Shown: positions 27,668 through 36,691 of the stretch, in pieces
Numbering within the stretch: the stretch's first letter is position 1
Layout of the letters: every line of letters starts with the position of its first letter
From: Streptomyces diastaticus subsp. diastaticus
GTDB taxonomy: Bacteria; Actinomycetota; Actinomycetes; Streptomycetales; Streptomycetaceae
Length of the DNA stretch: 64,000 bases
NCBI RefSeq assembly: GCF_011170125.1
Contig: NZ_BLLN01000002.1
Span: forward strand, 372,001 to 436,000
Direction of reading: 5' to 3'
The notes under the pieces: generated by a model
The model's database searches: none
What the model was told of the DNA's origin: nothing
Seen by the model: the letters and a program-made list of their open reading frames with translations, nothing else
Made by a program: the position numbers and the translations under genes

Positions 27668-27790
27668 GGCGACGCCAGGACCAGCGTCCGCCTCGGCGGG
27701 GCGGGACCATCGTCCCGACCCGCCGCCTCGCGCTCCGCTGGCTGCGGGGGCAGGCCCGGCGGCTGGCCGGTGCGCTCGACCCACGCCTTC
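27668..27790 (+). pseudogene. Frameshifted fragment related to the 124-residue gene at 21174
   Basis: Bases 27668-27700 encode GDARTSVRLGG and, in a different frame, 27703-27786 encode GTIVPTRRLALRWLRGQARR followed by LAGALDP. The 21174 gene product has GDARSSVFLGG, then ITPTRRLALRWLRGQARR and IADALDP contiguously. The reading-frame change near 27700 and loss of the rest show a decayed copy. DNA identity is high across about 80 bases. Confidence 0.8.
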
Positions 27791-28018
27791 TCCAAGCCGG
27801 GCACCGCACATGCCCCGCCGCCCCCCGGCCCGCCCCACCCAAAAGGGTGCCCCCGCACACCCCGCGCGCCACATCCCCGTAACCCCTGATTCAGCAACCC
27901 TTGGCACGCTCGCGCCATGCAGCCCGCAGCGCCCGAGCCCGAGCGGAAGCCACCCCTGAGGCTGGCTTCGGCCCTTTCCGACGCGCCCCCGCCCCCCGGG
28001 ACCGGGAAGAATGGGGCC

Positions 28019-30259
28019 ATGCTGCGTACTCCAGGAGAGATCCCTGACCCGCTGGAGCAGGGCTCCCAGGCGCCCCGGCCCCCGCTCGCCCCGCTCGCCC
28101 CGCTCGCCTCCTCGCACCAGCCGCAGGTTGTCCCCACCCTGGAGCCCGACCTCGACTCCGACCCGGACGACTACGCGGGCGACGACGAGGCGGAGTTGCC
28201 CGAGGGCCGTTTCCTGGACCGGGAACGCAGCTGGCTCGCCTTCAACGAGCGGGTGCTGGAGCTGGCCGAGGACCCGTACACCCCGCTGCTGGAGCGCGCC
28301 AACTTCCTGGCGATCTTCGCCTCGAACCTGGACGAGTTCTTCATGGTCCGGGTCGCGGGGCTGAAGCGGCGCATCGCGACCGGAGTGGCGACCAGGTCGG
28401 CCTCCGGGCTCCAGCCGCGCGAGGTGCTGGAAATGATCTGGGCCCGGTCCCGCGAGCTGATGGCCCGGCACGCCGCCTGCCACCAGCAGGACATCGCCCC
28501 GGCTCTGGCCGACGAGGGCATCCACCTGGTGCGCTGGGCGGAGCTGACCGAGGAGGAGCAGGCCCGCCTGTTCACGCTGTTCCGGCAGCAGATCTTCCCC
28601 GTGCTGACCCCGCTCGCGGTCGACCCGGCACACCCCTTCCCCTACATCTCGGGGCTCTCCCTCAACCTCGCCGTGGTGGTCCGGAACCCGGTCAGCGGCC
28701 ACCGGCACTTCGCCCGCGTGAAGGTGCCGCCCCTGCTGTCGCGCTTCCTGGAGGCGTCACCGGAGCGGTACGTGCCCATCGAGGACGTGATCGCCGCCCA
28801 CCTGGAGGAGCTGTTCCCGGGCATGGAGGTGCTGGCGCACCACATGTTCCGGCTCACCAGGAACGAGGACCTGGAGGTGGAGGAGGACGACGCCGAGAAC
28901 CTCCTCCAGGCCCTGGAGAAGGAGCTGATGCGCCGCCGCTTCGGCCCGCCGGTGCGCCTGGAGGTCGAGGAGTCCATCGACCCGTACGTACTGGACCTGC
29001 TGGTGCGGGAGTTGAAGATCAGCGATGCCGAGGTGTACCCGCTGCCCGGCCCGCTCGACCTCACGGGACTGTTCGGCATCGCGGGCCTCGACCGGCCCGA
29101 GCTGAAGTACCGGAAGTTCGTGGCGCGCACCCACCGCGACCTCGCCGAGGTCGAGTCGGCGTCCGCTCCGGACATCTTCGCGGCGGTCCGCGAACGGGAC
29201 GTGCTGCTGCACCACCCGTACGACTCGTTCTCCACCTCCGTGCAGGCCTTCCTGGAGCAGGCCGCGGCCGATCCGGACGTGCTGGCCATCAAGCAGACGC
29301 TGTACCGCACCTCGGGCGACTCGCCGATAGTCGACGCGCTCATCGACGCCGCCGAGTCCGGCAAGCAGGTCCTGGTCCTGGTCGAGATCAAGGCCCGCTT
29401 CGACGAGCAGGCGAACATCAAGTGGGCGCGGAAGCTGGAGGAGTCGGGCTGCCACGTGGTCTACGGCCTGGTCGGTCTGAAGACCCACTGCAAGCTGTCG
29501 CTGGTGGTCCGCCAGGAGGGCGAACTGCTGCGCCGCTACTCGCACGTCGGCACCGGCAACTACCACCCCAAGACCGCCCGCCTCTACGAGGACCTGGGCC
29601 TGCTCACCGTCGACCCGCAGGTCGGCGCGGACCTCTCCGACCTCTTCAACCGGCTCTCCGGCTACTCCCGCCGCGAGAGCTACCGCCGCCTGCTGGTCGC
29701 CCCGCACTCGCTGCGGGCCGGCCTGGTCGCCCGTGTCCACCAGGAGATCGAGCACCACCGGGCGGGCCGCGAGGCGTACGTCCGCGTCAAGGTCAACTCG
29801 ATGGTGGACGAGGCGGTCATCGACGCGCTGTACCGGGCGAGCATGGCCGGGGTGCCGGTGGACGTGTGGGTGCGCGGGATCTGCGCGCTCAGGCCCGGTG
29901 TGCCCGGACTCTCGGAGAACATCCGGGTGCGGTCCGTCCTCGGCCGCTTCCTGGAACACTCCCGCGTCTTCGTCTTCGGCAACGGCGACGATCCCGAGGT
30001 GTGGTTCGGCAGCGCCGACATGATGCACCGCAACCTCGACCGGCGTATCGAGGCGCTGGTCCGCGTCACCGACCCGGCCCACCGCGCCACCCTCGACCGG
30101 CTGCTGGAGACCGGCATGGCCGACACCACCAGCTCCTGGCACCTCGACGCCGACGGCGAGTGGACCCGCCACAGCCACGACGCCGACGGCAAGGCGCTCC
30201 GCCACGTACAGGAAATGCTGATCGACGCGCGGAGGCGCCGACGTGCCCCGACTTCCTGA
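28019..30259 (+). CDS. ppk: Polyphosphate kinase
   Basis: A 746-residue Ppk1 that reversibly polymerises ATP gamma-phosphate to polyphosphate. Family landmarks: [55 protein letters not shown], the phospho-His region GLKTHCKL (His about 490) and [18 protein letters not shown], then RVFVFGNG and [14 protein letters not shown]. Length and sequence match Streptomyces Ppk. The start is uncertain: ATG 28019 gives an N-terminus of typical length; ATG 27917 would add 34 residues of weaker codon bias. I see no GTTCACC pair upstream, although Streptomyces ppk is known to be PhoP-regulated. The stop overlaps the CHAD gene by 17 bp. Confidence 0.96.
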   Translation: MLRTPGEIPDPLEQGSQAPRPPLAPLAPLASSHQPQVVPTLEPDLDSDPDDYAGDDEAELPEGRFLDRERSWLAFNERVLELAEDPYTPLLERANFLAIFASNLDEFFMVRVAGLKRRIATGVATRSASGLQPREVLEMIWARSRELMARHAACHQQDIAPALADEGIHLVRWAELTEEEQARLFTLFRQQIFPVLTPLAVDPAHPFPYISGLSLNLAVVVRNPVSGHRHFARVKVPPLLSRFLEASPERYVPIEDVIAAHLEELFPGMEVLAHHMFRLTRNEDLEVEEDDAENLLQALEKELMRRRFGPPVRLEVEESIDPYVLDLLVRELKISDAEVYPLPGPLDLTGLFGIAGLDRPELKYRKFVARTHRDLAEVESASAPDIFAAVRERDVLLHHPYDSFSTSVQAFLEQAAADPDVLAIKQTLYRTSGDSPIVDALIDAAESGKQVLVLVEIKARFDEQANIKWARKLEESGCHVVYGLVGLKTHCKLSLVVRQEGELLRRYSHVGTGNYHPKTARLYEDLGLLTVDPQVGADLSDLFNRLSGYSRRESYRRLLVAPHSLRAGLVARVHQEIEHHRAGREAYVRVKVNSMVDEAVIDALYRASMAGVPVDVWVRGICALRPGVPGLSENIRVRSVLGRFLEHSRVFVFGNGDDPEVWFGSADMMHRNLDRRIEALVRVTDPAHRATLDRLLETGMADTTSSWHLDADGEWTRHSHDADGKALRHVQEMLIDARRRRRAPTS

Positions 30260-31256
30260 GCCGGACCACCTGCCCGAGACGGCCCCGGGCCCGGACCCGG
30301 CGGCGGCCCCCGTCGCCGCCGCCCTGCGCGCCGAGGCCGCGGCCTTCCTGCGGGCGCTGCGCCACCACACCGAGGCCGCCCAGGACCCGCAGGAGGCCCG
30401 GGAGGCGGCCCGCGCTCTGGGCCGCTCGGCGCGCCGCCTCGGCGCCATCCTGCACACCTTCCGCCCGCTGCTGGACCGGGAGTGGGCAGACCGGCTGCGG
30501 CCCGAGCTGACCTGGCTCGGCGGCGTCCTCGCCGACGAACACCTGGTCGCGGCCCGACTGACCCGGCTGCTCGCCTCGCTCCACCGCCTCTCCGGGCCGG
30601 CCGCGCCCCGCCGGGGCGGCCCGGGCATAGGGACGGCCAAGGCCGGGGCGCTGCTGGAGCGCCGCCTGACCCTGGCCCGGACCCGCGCCCACTCGGCGTG
30701 CCTGACGGCCTTCGCCTCGGCCCGGCTGCACGCCCTGGTCGACGAGGTCGCGCTGCTCGGCGGCGAGGTGCCGCTCGCCCCGGACGACCGGCTCCGCTCC
30801 GGCGCGCGCGCCGACGCCCTCGCCGAGGCCGCCGCCCGCCGCCTCGCCGACGCCGTGGCCGCCCTGCCGCTGCACCGCGCCGGCCACCCGTACAACGCCG
30901 ACGCGCTGGCGCTCGCGGTACCGGCCCCGGACGGCCAGGACACCCCCTGGCACCAGGTCCGCCTGCTGCTGCGCCTGCACCGCTACGCCCAGGAGGTCGT
31001 CGCCCCCGGCACCGGGCCCGGCCCCCGCGTCGCCGCCGCCCGCCGCGCCCTCGACCAGCACCGCGACGCCTCCGAGGCCGCCCACGAGGCCGCCTCCGCC
31101 GCCGCCACCCCCCGTATCGCCCCGACCACCGCCTACGCCCTCGGCGTCCTCCACGCCGACCAGCGCCACGAGGTCGAGGCCGCCCGCTACGCCTTCCAGC
31201 GCGCGTGGGCGGAGGAGGCGGTGGGGGTGGGGGGCGAGGAGCCCGGGCGGCGGTGA
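30243..31256 (+). CDS. CHAD-domain protein
   Basis: A 337-residue all-helical CHAD protein. His and basic residues recur through the helices, such as [43 protein letters not shown] and [19 protein letters not shown], which fits a polyphosphate-binding surface. CHAD domains are known to bind inorganic polyphosphate and associate with polyP granules. It begins inside the end of ppk (17-bp overlap), so it is translated with the enzyme that makes its ligand. No catalytic role is expected. Confidence 0.9.
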   Translation: MPRLPEPDHLPETAPGPDPAAAPVAAALRAEAAAFLRALRHHTEAAQDPQEAREAARALGRSARRLGAILHTFRPLLDREWADRLRPELTWLGGVLADEHLVAARLTRLLASLHRLSGPAAPRRGGPGIGTAKAGALLERRLTLARTRAHSACLTAFASARLHALVDEVALLGGEVPLAPDDRLRSGARADALAEAAARRLADAVAALPLHRAGHPYNADALALAVPAPDGQDTPWHQVRLLLRLHRYAQEVVAPGTGPGPRVAAARRALDQHRDASEAAHEAASAAATPRIAPTTAYALGVLHADQRHEVEAARYAFQRAWAEEAVGVGGEEPGRR

Positions 31257-31469
31257 ACGCGGGGGCCGGGCCCGGCGCCGGGGTCCTGCCCTCTCTGTGC
31301 CCCGTCCCCGCCTGTGCGGCTCCGGGCCCATGGCGGAACGGAGACGGCCGGCCGACGGCACCGGCGCCGGAAGCCGGCGTCCCGCTCGACGAGTCCGCGC
31401 GGCGAGCGGAACCGGCCGTCCGCCGGCGCTTCCCTTGAGCGGCGCCCCGCCTCCTGCGACCCTGGAACC

Positions 31470-31925
31470 ATGACAGAGCGGAAACCGGCGGACGTCTCGC
31501 ACGAGGACTGGGTGGAGCACCAGATCCGGCAGGCCGAGCGGCGGGGTGAGTTCGCGGAGCTGCCCGGTCGGGGGAAGCCGCTGCCGGGCAACGAGACCGA
31601 GTACGACGCGCTGTGGTGGGTCAAGGCGAAGATGCGGCGGGAGGGGCTGGGGCAGGAGCGGGCCGACGCCTCGGCCTCGCTGGTGGCCGTCTGCCGCCGG
31701 GACGCCGAGGAGCTGCCCGCGGTGCTGGCGCGGGTCGAGGACGAGGCGGAGGTGCGTCGCCGGGTCGCCGAGCTGAACAGGCGGATCACCGACCTGCACC
31801 TGATGCCGCCGCCCGGGCCGCCGCTGGGCATCCCCCGCTTCAAGGTCGGCGAGGTGGTGCGGGAGTGGCGCCTGGCACGGGAGGCGGCGGCACGCGGGCG
31901 GCCGCGCGCCGCCGGCCGGGACTGA
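31470..31925 (+). CDS. DUF1992 (DnaJC28-type) protein
   Basis: A 151-residue protein dominated by the DUF1992 domain, also found in eukaryotic DNAJC28. Key pattern: QIRQAERRGEFAELPGRGKPLP, seen here in two parts, then WWVKAKMRREGL. The C-terminal half is helical and basic. ATG 31470 gives the normal length. No J domain is present. Function unknown in bacteria. It marks the start of the accessory block between the CHAD and Nudix genes. Confidence 0.85.
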   Translation: MTERKPADVSHEDWVEHQIRQAERRGEFAELPGRGKPLPGNETEYDALWWVKAKMRREGLGQERADASASLVAVCRRDAEELPAVLARVEDEAEVRRRVAELNRRITDLHLMPPPGPPLGIPRFKVGEVVREWRLAREAAARGRPRAAGRD

Positions 31926-31964
31926 CCCGGCGGCCCGTCCCGGCGGGTGCCCCCGCGCCGGGGC

Positions 31965-32663
31965 TCAACCCAGGGCCCGTACCACCGCCTCCGCCACGGG
32001 GGCGGCGCTCGCCGGGTTCTGCCCGGTGATGAGCAGCCCGTCCTCGACCACGTACGGCGCGAAGGGCTCCTCGGCGACGCTGTACGCCGCGCCCAGCCCG
32101 CGCAGCCGCTCCTCCAGGCTGAAGGGGACCGCCTCGGCGCGCTGCGCGAGCTCCTCCTCGGGCCAGGAGAAGCCGGTGACCCGCCGTCCGCGCACCAGCG
32201 GCTCCCCGTCGGCGAGCACCACGTCCAGCAGGCCGCTCGGCCCGTGGCAGACGGCCGAGACGACCCGGCCGCCGTCGTGGAACGCGGCGACCAGCTCCCC
32301 GAGCGCCTTGCTCCGAGGGAAGTCGAACATCGTCCCGTGGCCGCCGGTCAGGTAGACGGCGTCGTACTCCTCGGGCCGTACGTCGGCCACGGCGACGGTG
32401 TCCTCCAGCAGGTTCATGAACTCCCGGTCGGCGTAGCGCCGTCCGGTCCCCTGGTCGGCGAGGACGTCGTGGGAGAGGCTCTCCGGGTCGATCGGGACGC
32501 GCCCGCCGTCCACGCTGGCGATGGTGAGGCCGTACCCGGCCGCCTCGGCCACGTCGTAGAAGTGGGTCAGCTCGCCGAGCCACAGGCCGGTGCGGTAGCC
32601 GGCGCTCTCGTACTCCCCGGCGCTGGTGACGATGATCAGGATGCGAGGGGTCGGGGTGGCCAT
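31965..32663 (-). CDS. DJ-1/PfpI-family protein, Hsp31-like
   Basis: A 232-residue class I glutamine-amidotransferase-like protein. The nucleophile is Cys139 in SAVCHGPSGL, with His140, and the conserved acidic residue lies early (SAGEYESG). Length and the cap sequence HDFPRS-like TMFDFPRSKAL fit the Hsp31/glyoxalase III group, which detoxify methylglyoxal or act as holdase chaperones. ATG 32663 has AAGGAGG seven bases upstream, the strongest ribosome binding site in this part. The open frame upstream of it is not coding. Convergent with the DUF1992 gene. Confidence 0.9.
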   Translation of the reverse strand: MATPTPRILIIVTSAGEYESAGYRTGLWLGELTHFYDVAEAAGYGLTIASVDGGRVPIDPESLSHDVLADQGTGRRYADREFMNLLEDTVAVADVRPEEYDAVYLTGGHGTMFDFPRSKALGELVAAFHDGGRVVSAVCHGPSGLLDVVLADGEPLVRGRRVTGFSWPEEELAQRAEAVPFSLEERLRGLGAAYSVAEEPFAPYVVEDGLLITGQNPASAAPVAEAVVRALG

Positions 32664-32929
32664 GGGGCCTCCTTCTCGACGACGTTCGCCCACGTCAGGG
32701 CCTTGGGGGAGCGCGTGCCCGGCAGACCGGGGCTCATCCGGGCGGCCCCGCGCCCCTAGGCGCGCGACACCCCGGACAGGGACGGGCGCCCCCTGCCGAC
32801 CGTACGCCTCCACCCTGGCCGGGGCGCGCGGAGCCGGGCGCCGGAGCGCGGCCGAGGAGGGACGCCGACGCGGGTGCCGGCGAGGTGTGGGACCCCTCCC
32901 GCCCGGCCTGATCCGGCGGTCCGGACACC

Positions 32930-33298
32930 TCAGCCCCGGTCGGTGATCTCCGGCGCGTACACCGTGCCGAGCGGTTCGGGACCGACGTACCGCTGGCAGT
33001 TGCAGGGGCGCTCCTCGAACCTCACCGGCTTGCGGTCGGCGTCCCACTCGACCGGGGCCTCGACCCGCTCGTGGCAGGTGCCCTGCTTGTCGTGTTTGGC
33101 GAGGTGGTGCGTGCAGCCGCAGACGGGCTCCGGCGGGCGGCTCGCCGCGTCGAGGGCGCGCTGCCGCTCGGTCTCGGCGCGTTGCAGTTCCAGTCTGCGG
33201 GTGTGCCGGGCCTTGAGGGCACTCCGTACGCTCTCGCCGATCCAGCTTCCGCCGCCCAGCAGCATGAACGCCAGGCCCCACCACATCCAGCCGCTCAT
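32930..33298 (-). CDS. Small membrane protein with Cys/His-rich tail
   Basis: A 122-residue protein: one N-terminal membrane segment (WMWWGLAFMLLGGGSWIG), a charged helix (ARHTRRLELQRAETERQRAL) and a C-terminal part with CGCTHHLAKHDKQGTCH and PCNCQRY. The four or five Cys and three His suggest a metal site. ATG 33298 has GGGGGAG eight bases upstream. I know similar hypothetical proteins from Streptomyces but no function. It is presumably exposed to the cytoplasm, with the charged helix next to the membrane. Confidence 0.7.
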   Translation of the reverse strand: MSGWMWWGLAFMLLGGGSWIGESVRSALKARHTRRLELQRAETERQRALDAASRPPEPVCGCTHHLAKHDKQGTCHERVEAPVEWDADRKPVRFEERPCNCQRYVGPEPLGTVYAPEITDRG

Positions 33299-33564
33299 GG
33301 AACGACTCCCCCCTGTGTCATCCTTCCGCATGGTACGCGCACGCCCCGGCCGCCCACGAGGCGTACGCGCCGACCTTCCGGGCGCACCTCGGCGACCGGC
33401 CCAGGCATGGAAGTCCCGGATGGCCGAGGGGAGTTCGCCGGTCCTCGCCGATCGGGAGCAGGGCGCGGGCGGGGCGCCCGGCTCCACCCCGCCCGCGTTG
33501 TCCACCACTTGTGGACGGGGGCCACGGGGCACGCGGTCAGGCGCCACCGGATCCGGCGAGACGG

Positions 33565-34071
33565 TCACCGGCCGCGAGACGGTCGGTGGGTCCGCCGAGA
33601 CGGTCGGTGGGTCCGCCGAGACGGTCGGTGGGTCCGGCGAAAGGCGAGGAAGAGGTTCCGACGGGCGAGCAGCCACCGCCCGTCGGCCCGCCGGAAGGTG
33701 TCCTCGTAGTGCCCGACCTGGACAGGCGGCCGCGCGGGGACCGGGTCCGCGGTGTGGCCGTCGACGCGGTAGGTCTGGAAGTAGCTGGTGGCCCTGGCGA
33801 GGGCCGGGGAGGCGACCGTCACGAGGATGTTGCTCGCCACCCGCCGCGAGAGCCGGTCGGCGGGACGCCCGTCGAAGTACGCCCGCAGCGCCGCCCTGCC
33901 CTCGATCCGGCGCTCCCCGGCCGCCCACTCCCACACCCCGTCCTCGGTGAACAGCTCGGCGGCCTCCCCCGGTTCCCCGAGGTCGAGCCGCCGCCCGAAC
34001 TCCACGATCAGCCGTTCACAGGCCCGCTCGGCGAGCATCCGCCCGACGCCGTCCGTCAGTTCCGTCTCCAT
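33565..34071 (-). CDS. SnoaL/NTF2-like protein with repeat-expanded basic tail
   Basis: A 168-residue protein. The body (about 1-140) is an NTF2-like cone fold: [42 protein letters not shown] and GHYEDTFRRADGRWLLARR. The family includes polyketide cyclases and limonene epoxide hydrolase-like enzymes. The C-terminus is extended by three tandem heptads RRTHRPS encoded by a 21-bp DNA repeat, giving an unusually basic tail; the normal protein would end near LARRNLFLAFRR. ATG 34071 has GGAAGG eight bases upstream. Substrate unknown. Confidence 0.82.
   Translation of the reverse strand: METELTDGVGRMLAERACERLIVEFGRRLDLGEPGEAAELFTEDGVWEWAAGERRIEGRAALRAYFDGRPADRLSRRVASNILVTVASPALARATSYFQTYRVDGHTADPVPARPPVQVGHYEDTFRRADGRWLLARRNLFLAFRRTHRPSRRTHRPSRRTHRPSRGR
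33576..33638. repeat. Three-copy 21-bp tandem repeat
   Basis: Unit GAGACGGTCGGTGGGTCCGC plus C, at 33576-33596, 33597-33617 and 33618-33638; the first two are identical and the third differs at one or two bases. In frame with the minus-strand SnoaL-like gene, where it encodes RRTHRPS heptads. Confidence 0.92.
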
Positions 34072-34265
34072 GAGCCCTTCCTACCGGCCGGGGACGGTCC
34101 GGGCGACGGATTATTCGGCGGACTGACGGGCCAGGGACGGGAGTTGGGCGCCACGCACTGCGGCCCCGGGCTCCTCGGCGCATGGCGGGAGTCAGCACGC
34201 CCCCTCCGGCCCGGCGGCCACCGGGGCCGCCACGGTGTCGGCCTGAGCGGGGGCGGCTCGGAAAG

Positions 34266-35231
34266 TCAGAGCGTGGCCGGGTCGGTGTTGGCGCCGCACA
34301 GGACGACGCAGACGGTTTCGTCGGGGGCGGGGACGTAGCCGTTGCCGGGGGCCGGGTCGGTGAGGGCGGCGAGGGCGGTGGCGGCGCCGTGTTCGACGGC
34401 GAAGCGGTGTTCCTCCCAGAGGGTGCGGCGGGCCTCCTCCACGGCCTCGTCGGAGACCAGGACCGAGCGTGCGCCCTCGTGCCGGGCCGCGGCGAAGGCC
34501 AGTACGCCCGCGCGGCGGGCGCCCAGCGAGTCGGCGGCGACGGAGTCCACGGCCACGTCGACCGGCTCCCCGGCGGCCAGCGCGGCGTGCAGGGCCCGGG
34601 TGCCCGTCGGCTCGACGGCGACGGTCTTCAGGCCGTGGTGACGGGCGGCGGTGGCGACACCGGCGAACAGCCCGCCGCCACCCACGGCGACCACGAGCGT
34701 GTCCAGGGCGGGAAGCCGGCGCCGGATCTCGTCGACGAGAGTGCCCGCCCCGGCCGCGATGAGCGGGTGGTCGTAGGCGTGGCTGGGGAGCGCGCCGGAC
34801 TCGGCCGCGTACGTCTCGCAGGCGGCCAGCGCCTCGGCGTACTCGCTGCCGGTCAGCCGCACCTCGGCGCCGTACTTCCGCAGCCGGTCGACCTTGACGG
34901 CGGGGGCGGTGGCCGGGAGGAAGACGGTCGCCCGGACGCCGTGGGCGCGGGCCGCCCAGGCGCAGGCGAGCCCGGCGTTGCCCCCGGAGGCGATGGTGAC
35001 CCCGGCCTCCGACAGGGTCCCGGCCTCGCGGTGGGCGGCGACGAAGTTGGCGGCGCCCCGGGCCTTGAAGCTCCCGGTGTGCTGGGCGAATTCGAGCGCG
35101 GCGTGGACCCGGCCGGGCCGCCCCGGGCCGGAGGAGCCGAGGTCGAGCGGGGCGACGGCGACGGGCCGCACCTGGCCCGCGATCCGCTCGGCGGCGGCCT
35201 TGACGTCGTCGTGGCTGAGGGCGTGGGACAC
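34266..35231 (-). CDS. PLP-dependent threonine/serine dehydratase-like enzyme
   Basis: A 321-residue fold-type II PLP enzyme. The Schiff-base Lys is Lys56 in HTGSFKARGA, the PLP phosphate loop is VGGGGLFAG, and SGGNAGLACAWAAR is the substrate loop. Such enzymes deaminate threonine or serine, or racemise serine; by length and lack of an ACT domain this is the catabolic or promiscuous type. GTG 35231 with CCGGAG upstream gives the normal length. An ATG at 35288 would add 19 low-complexity residues. Divergent from the TmrB-like gene across 435 bp. Confidence 0.88.
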   Translation of the reverse strand: MSHALSHDDVKAAAERIAGQVRPVAVAPLDLGSSGPGRPGRVHAALEFAQHTGSFKARGAANFVAAHREAGTLSEAGVTIASGGNAGLACAWAARAHGVRATVFLPATAPAVKVDRLRKYGAEVRLTGSEYAEALAACETYAAESGALPSHAYDHPLIAAGAGTLVDEIRRRLPALDTLVVAVGGGGLFAGVATAARHHGLKTVAVEPTGTRALHAALAAGEPVDVAVDSVAADSLGARRAGVLAFAAARHEGARSVLVSDEAVEEARRTLWEEHRFAVEHGAATALAALTDPAPGNGYVPAPDETVCVVLCGANTDPATL

Positions 35232-35666
35232 GGCGCGGCTCCGGGGTGCGGTACGGGCGGGGCGGACGCGCGGGGCGTCGTACGCCATGGTGCCCCACCC
35301 CGTTCCCGGCGCTCGTCCCTCAGCCGTCATCGGGGCCGACGCGGGGCCTGGTACCGAGGTGGGCTCCGGGCTCGCGGAGCGGGGCGGAGCCGGGGCCGGG
35401 GCCGGGGCCGGGGCCGCTGGACGGTTCCGGGGCCTCGGAGCGCCACACGCCGGGCCCGCTCCCCGCGCCGGTCCTCTCCGGCCTCGCGCACCCGCCGCCT
35501 TCGGCCGGCCGGCCCGCACCGGGACGCGCGGACGTCGGGGCGGGTCTCCCGCCGCCTCGGTGCCCGCCCCGCCCGCGCCCGCCGCCGGCGCCGGGACAGG
35601 GACCGGTCTGCGCCAAGCCGCTCCCGCCGCCTCCCGGGGAAGCCCAAGAGCACGTAAAGTCGCGGG
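35232..35666. other. GC-rich intergenic region with GCCGGG microsatellite
   Basis: No gene seen between the divergent dehydratase and TmrB-like genes. Bases 35389-35416 are four and two-thirds copies of the hexamer GCCGGG. The rest is proline/arginine-type low-complexity GC-rich DNA in all frames. Confidence 0.6.
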
Positions 35667-36209
35667 GTGATCATCTGGCTGAATGGCACGTTCGGAGCGG
35701 GGAAGACCACCACGGCCGGGGAGTTGACCACCCGGATACGCGACTCCCGGGTCCTCGACACCGAGAGGATCGGGGAGATGCTCGGGCACGTACTGGGGGC
35801 ACCGGAGGGGGACTTCCAGGACCTCCCGCCCTGGCGCGGGCTGGTCGTGGAGACCGCCCGCCAGGTCCTGGACCACGTCGGGGGGACGCTGGTCGTCACG
35901 CAGACGGTGCTGGTCGAGCCGTACTGGCAGGAGATCCGCGCGGGCCTGGCGAAGGCCGGGGTCCCCGTGCACCACTTCCTGCTCCACACCGACCCGGACA
36001 CCCTGGTCCACCGCATCGCCTCCGACACCGCGCCCGAGAGCGCCGCCGGCCGCCAGTGGCGCCTGGACCACCTCCCCCACTACCAGCAGGCCCTGCCGTG
36101 GCTGTACCGCGAGGCCGAGGTCATCGACACCACCGAGCTGACCCCCGACCTGGTCGCCGAGGTCGTCGCCTCCCGGGTGTGGCCGCACGGGGACGGGCTG
36201 TACCGGTAG
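35667..36209 (+). CDS. TmrB-like P-loop ATP-binding protein
   Basis: A 180-residue AAA-type nucleotide-binding protein. Walker A is NGTFGAGKTTTA at the very N-terminus and LVVTQTVLVEPYW follows a DxE-like RVLDTERIGEML. This layout matches the tunicamycin-resistance protein TmrB and related small kinases, which bind ATP and confer tolerance by sequestering or modifying a drug. GTG 35667 starts directly at the beta-strand before the P-loop, as usual. The identity of any ligand is unknown. A terminator hairpin of the opposite-strand mini-gene lies downstream. Confidence 0.85.
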   Translation: MIIWLNGTFGAGKTTTAGELTTRIRDSRVLDTERIGEMLGHVLGAPEGDFQDLPPWRGLVVETARQVLDHVGGTLVVTQTVLVEPYWQEIRAGLAKAGVPVHHFLLHTDPDTLVHRIASDTAPESAAGRQWRLDHLPHYQQALPWLYREAEVIDTTELTPDLVAEVVASRVWPHGDGLYR

Positions 36210-36284
36210 GACGCGGCCGGCGCCGGAGCTGGGCGCTCGCGGCTGTTTCCGCCCGCCCGTCGTGACCCGGCCGGAACGCCGGTG

Positions 36285-36312
36285 GGGCCGGGCCCTGACG
36301 GAGGGCCCGGCC
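36285..36312 (-). terminator. Strong hairpin directly after the 20-codon ORF
   Basis: Perfect 11-bp arms GGCCGGGCCCT (36285-36295) and AGGGCCCGGCC (36302-36312) with a 6-base loop. On the minus strand it begins 6 bases after the stop codon of the small ORF at 36381-36319. Confidence 0.8.
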
Positions 36313-36318
36313 GGTTTC

Positions 36319-36381
36319 TCAGGGCCGCACGCCCCGGACGACGGACGACTTCTCCCAGCCGGGATCCAGGAATCCGGTCAT
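36319..36381 (-). CDS. 20-residue small ORF with ideal ribosome binding site
   Basis: Reads MTGFLDPGWEKSSVVRGVRP on the minus strand. GGAGGT lies at 36394-36389, exactly 7 bases before the ATG, the best ribosome binding site in this intergenic region, and a perfect hairpin follows the stop by 6 bases. This is the layout of a complete monocistronic unit or of a leader peptide. No family is recognised. It could be a secreted or modified peptide precursor, a translated leader, or chance; no modification enzyme is adjacent. It follows a DUF397-like relic on the same strand by 36 bases. Confidence 0.5.
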   Translation of the reverse strand: MTGFLDPGWEKSSVVRGVRP

Positions 36382-36417
36382 CGGCAGTACCTCCAACTCG
36401 CACCGGCGAAGTGAACG

Positions 36418-36513
36418 CTACGGCTCAGAGTCTCCCCCCTCGACGGGGCTCTCCGTAAGCCGATTCCGGAGGTGCGCGGACTTGGCATAGTCCACGAACA
36501 CGACCAGGCGGGG
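36418..36513 (-). pseudogene. Possible DUF397 C-terminal relic
   Basis: The minus strand encodes LVVFVDYAKSAHLRN and ends SPVEGGDSEP before a TAG at 36420-36418. The FVDYAKSA run resembles the C-terminal end of DUF397 proteins (compare FAGLVAFAKE in the 19639 gene). The frame is closed by a stop about 40 codons upstream and the conserved N-terminal half is missing, so it is at best a truncated fragment. The assignment rests on a short match. Confidence 0.4.
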
Positions 36514-36691
36514 ACGGTGCCGGACGCCATACGGCGGCTACGGCACACCACGCTCTCCGGGGCCGCTCCGGCTGCCGTTCCGGGCCGCCCCGTTCGGGTG
36601 AAACGGGCCCCGCCCGCCCCGCGCGGCAGGGCAGCCGGACTAGACAGACGGGGACGCGCCGACGCCGTACCGACCCCTTCCAGGAGAGCCC

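Noticed and set aside
33310..33420. Plus-strand run AAHEAYAPTFRAHLGDR that looks coding
   Set aside because: Only about 17 residues, no start, no family recognised and flanked by stops; not enough to call a relic.
33500..33516. GTCCAC-n5-GTGGAC inverted repeat downstream of the SnoaL-like gene
   Set aside because: Short six-base arms in GC-rich DNA and a position 49 bases past the stop make it weak as a terminator or operator.
36230..36480. Structured RNA such as a riboswitch
   Set aside because: Apart from the terminator hairpin, no conserved riboswitch core was recognised; the small-ORF interpretation explains the ribosome binding site and hairpin better.
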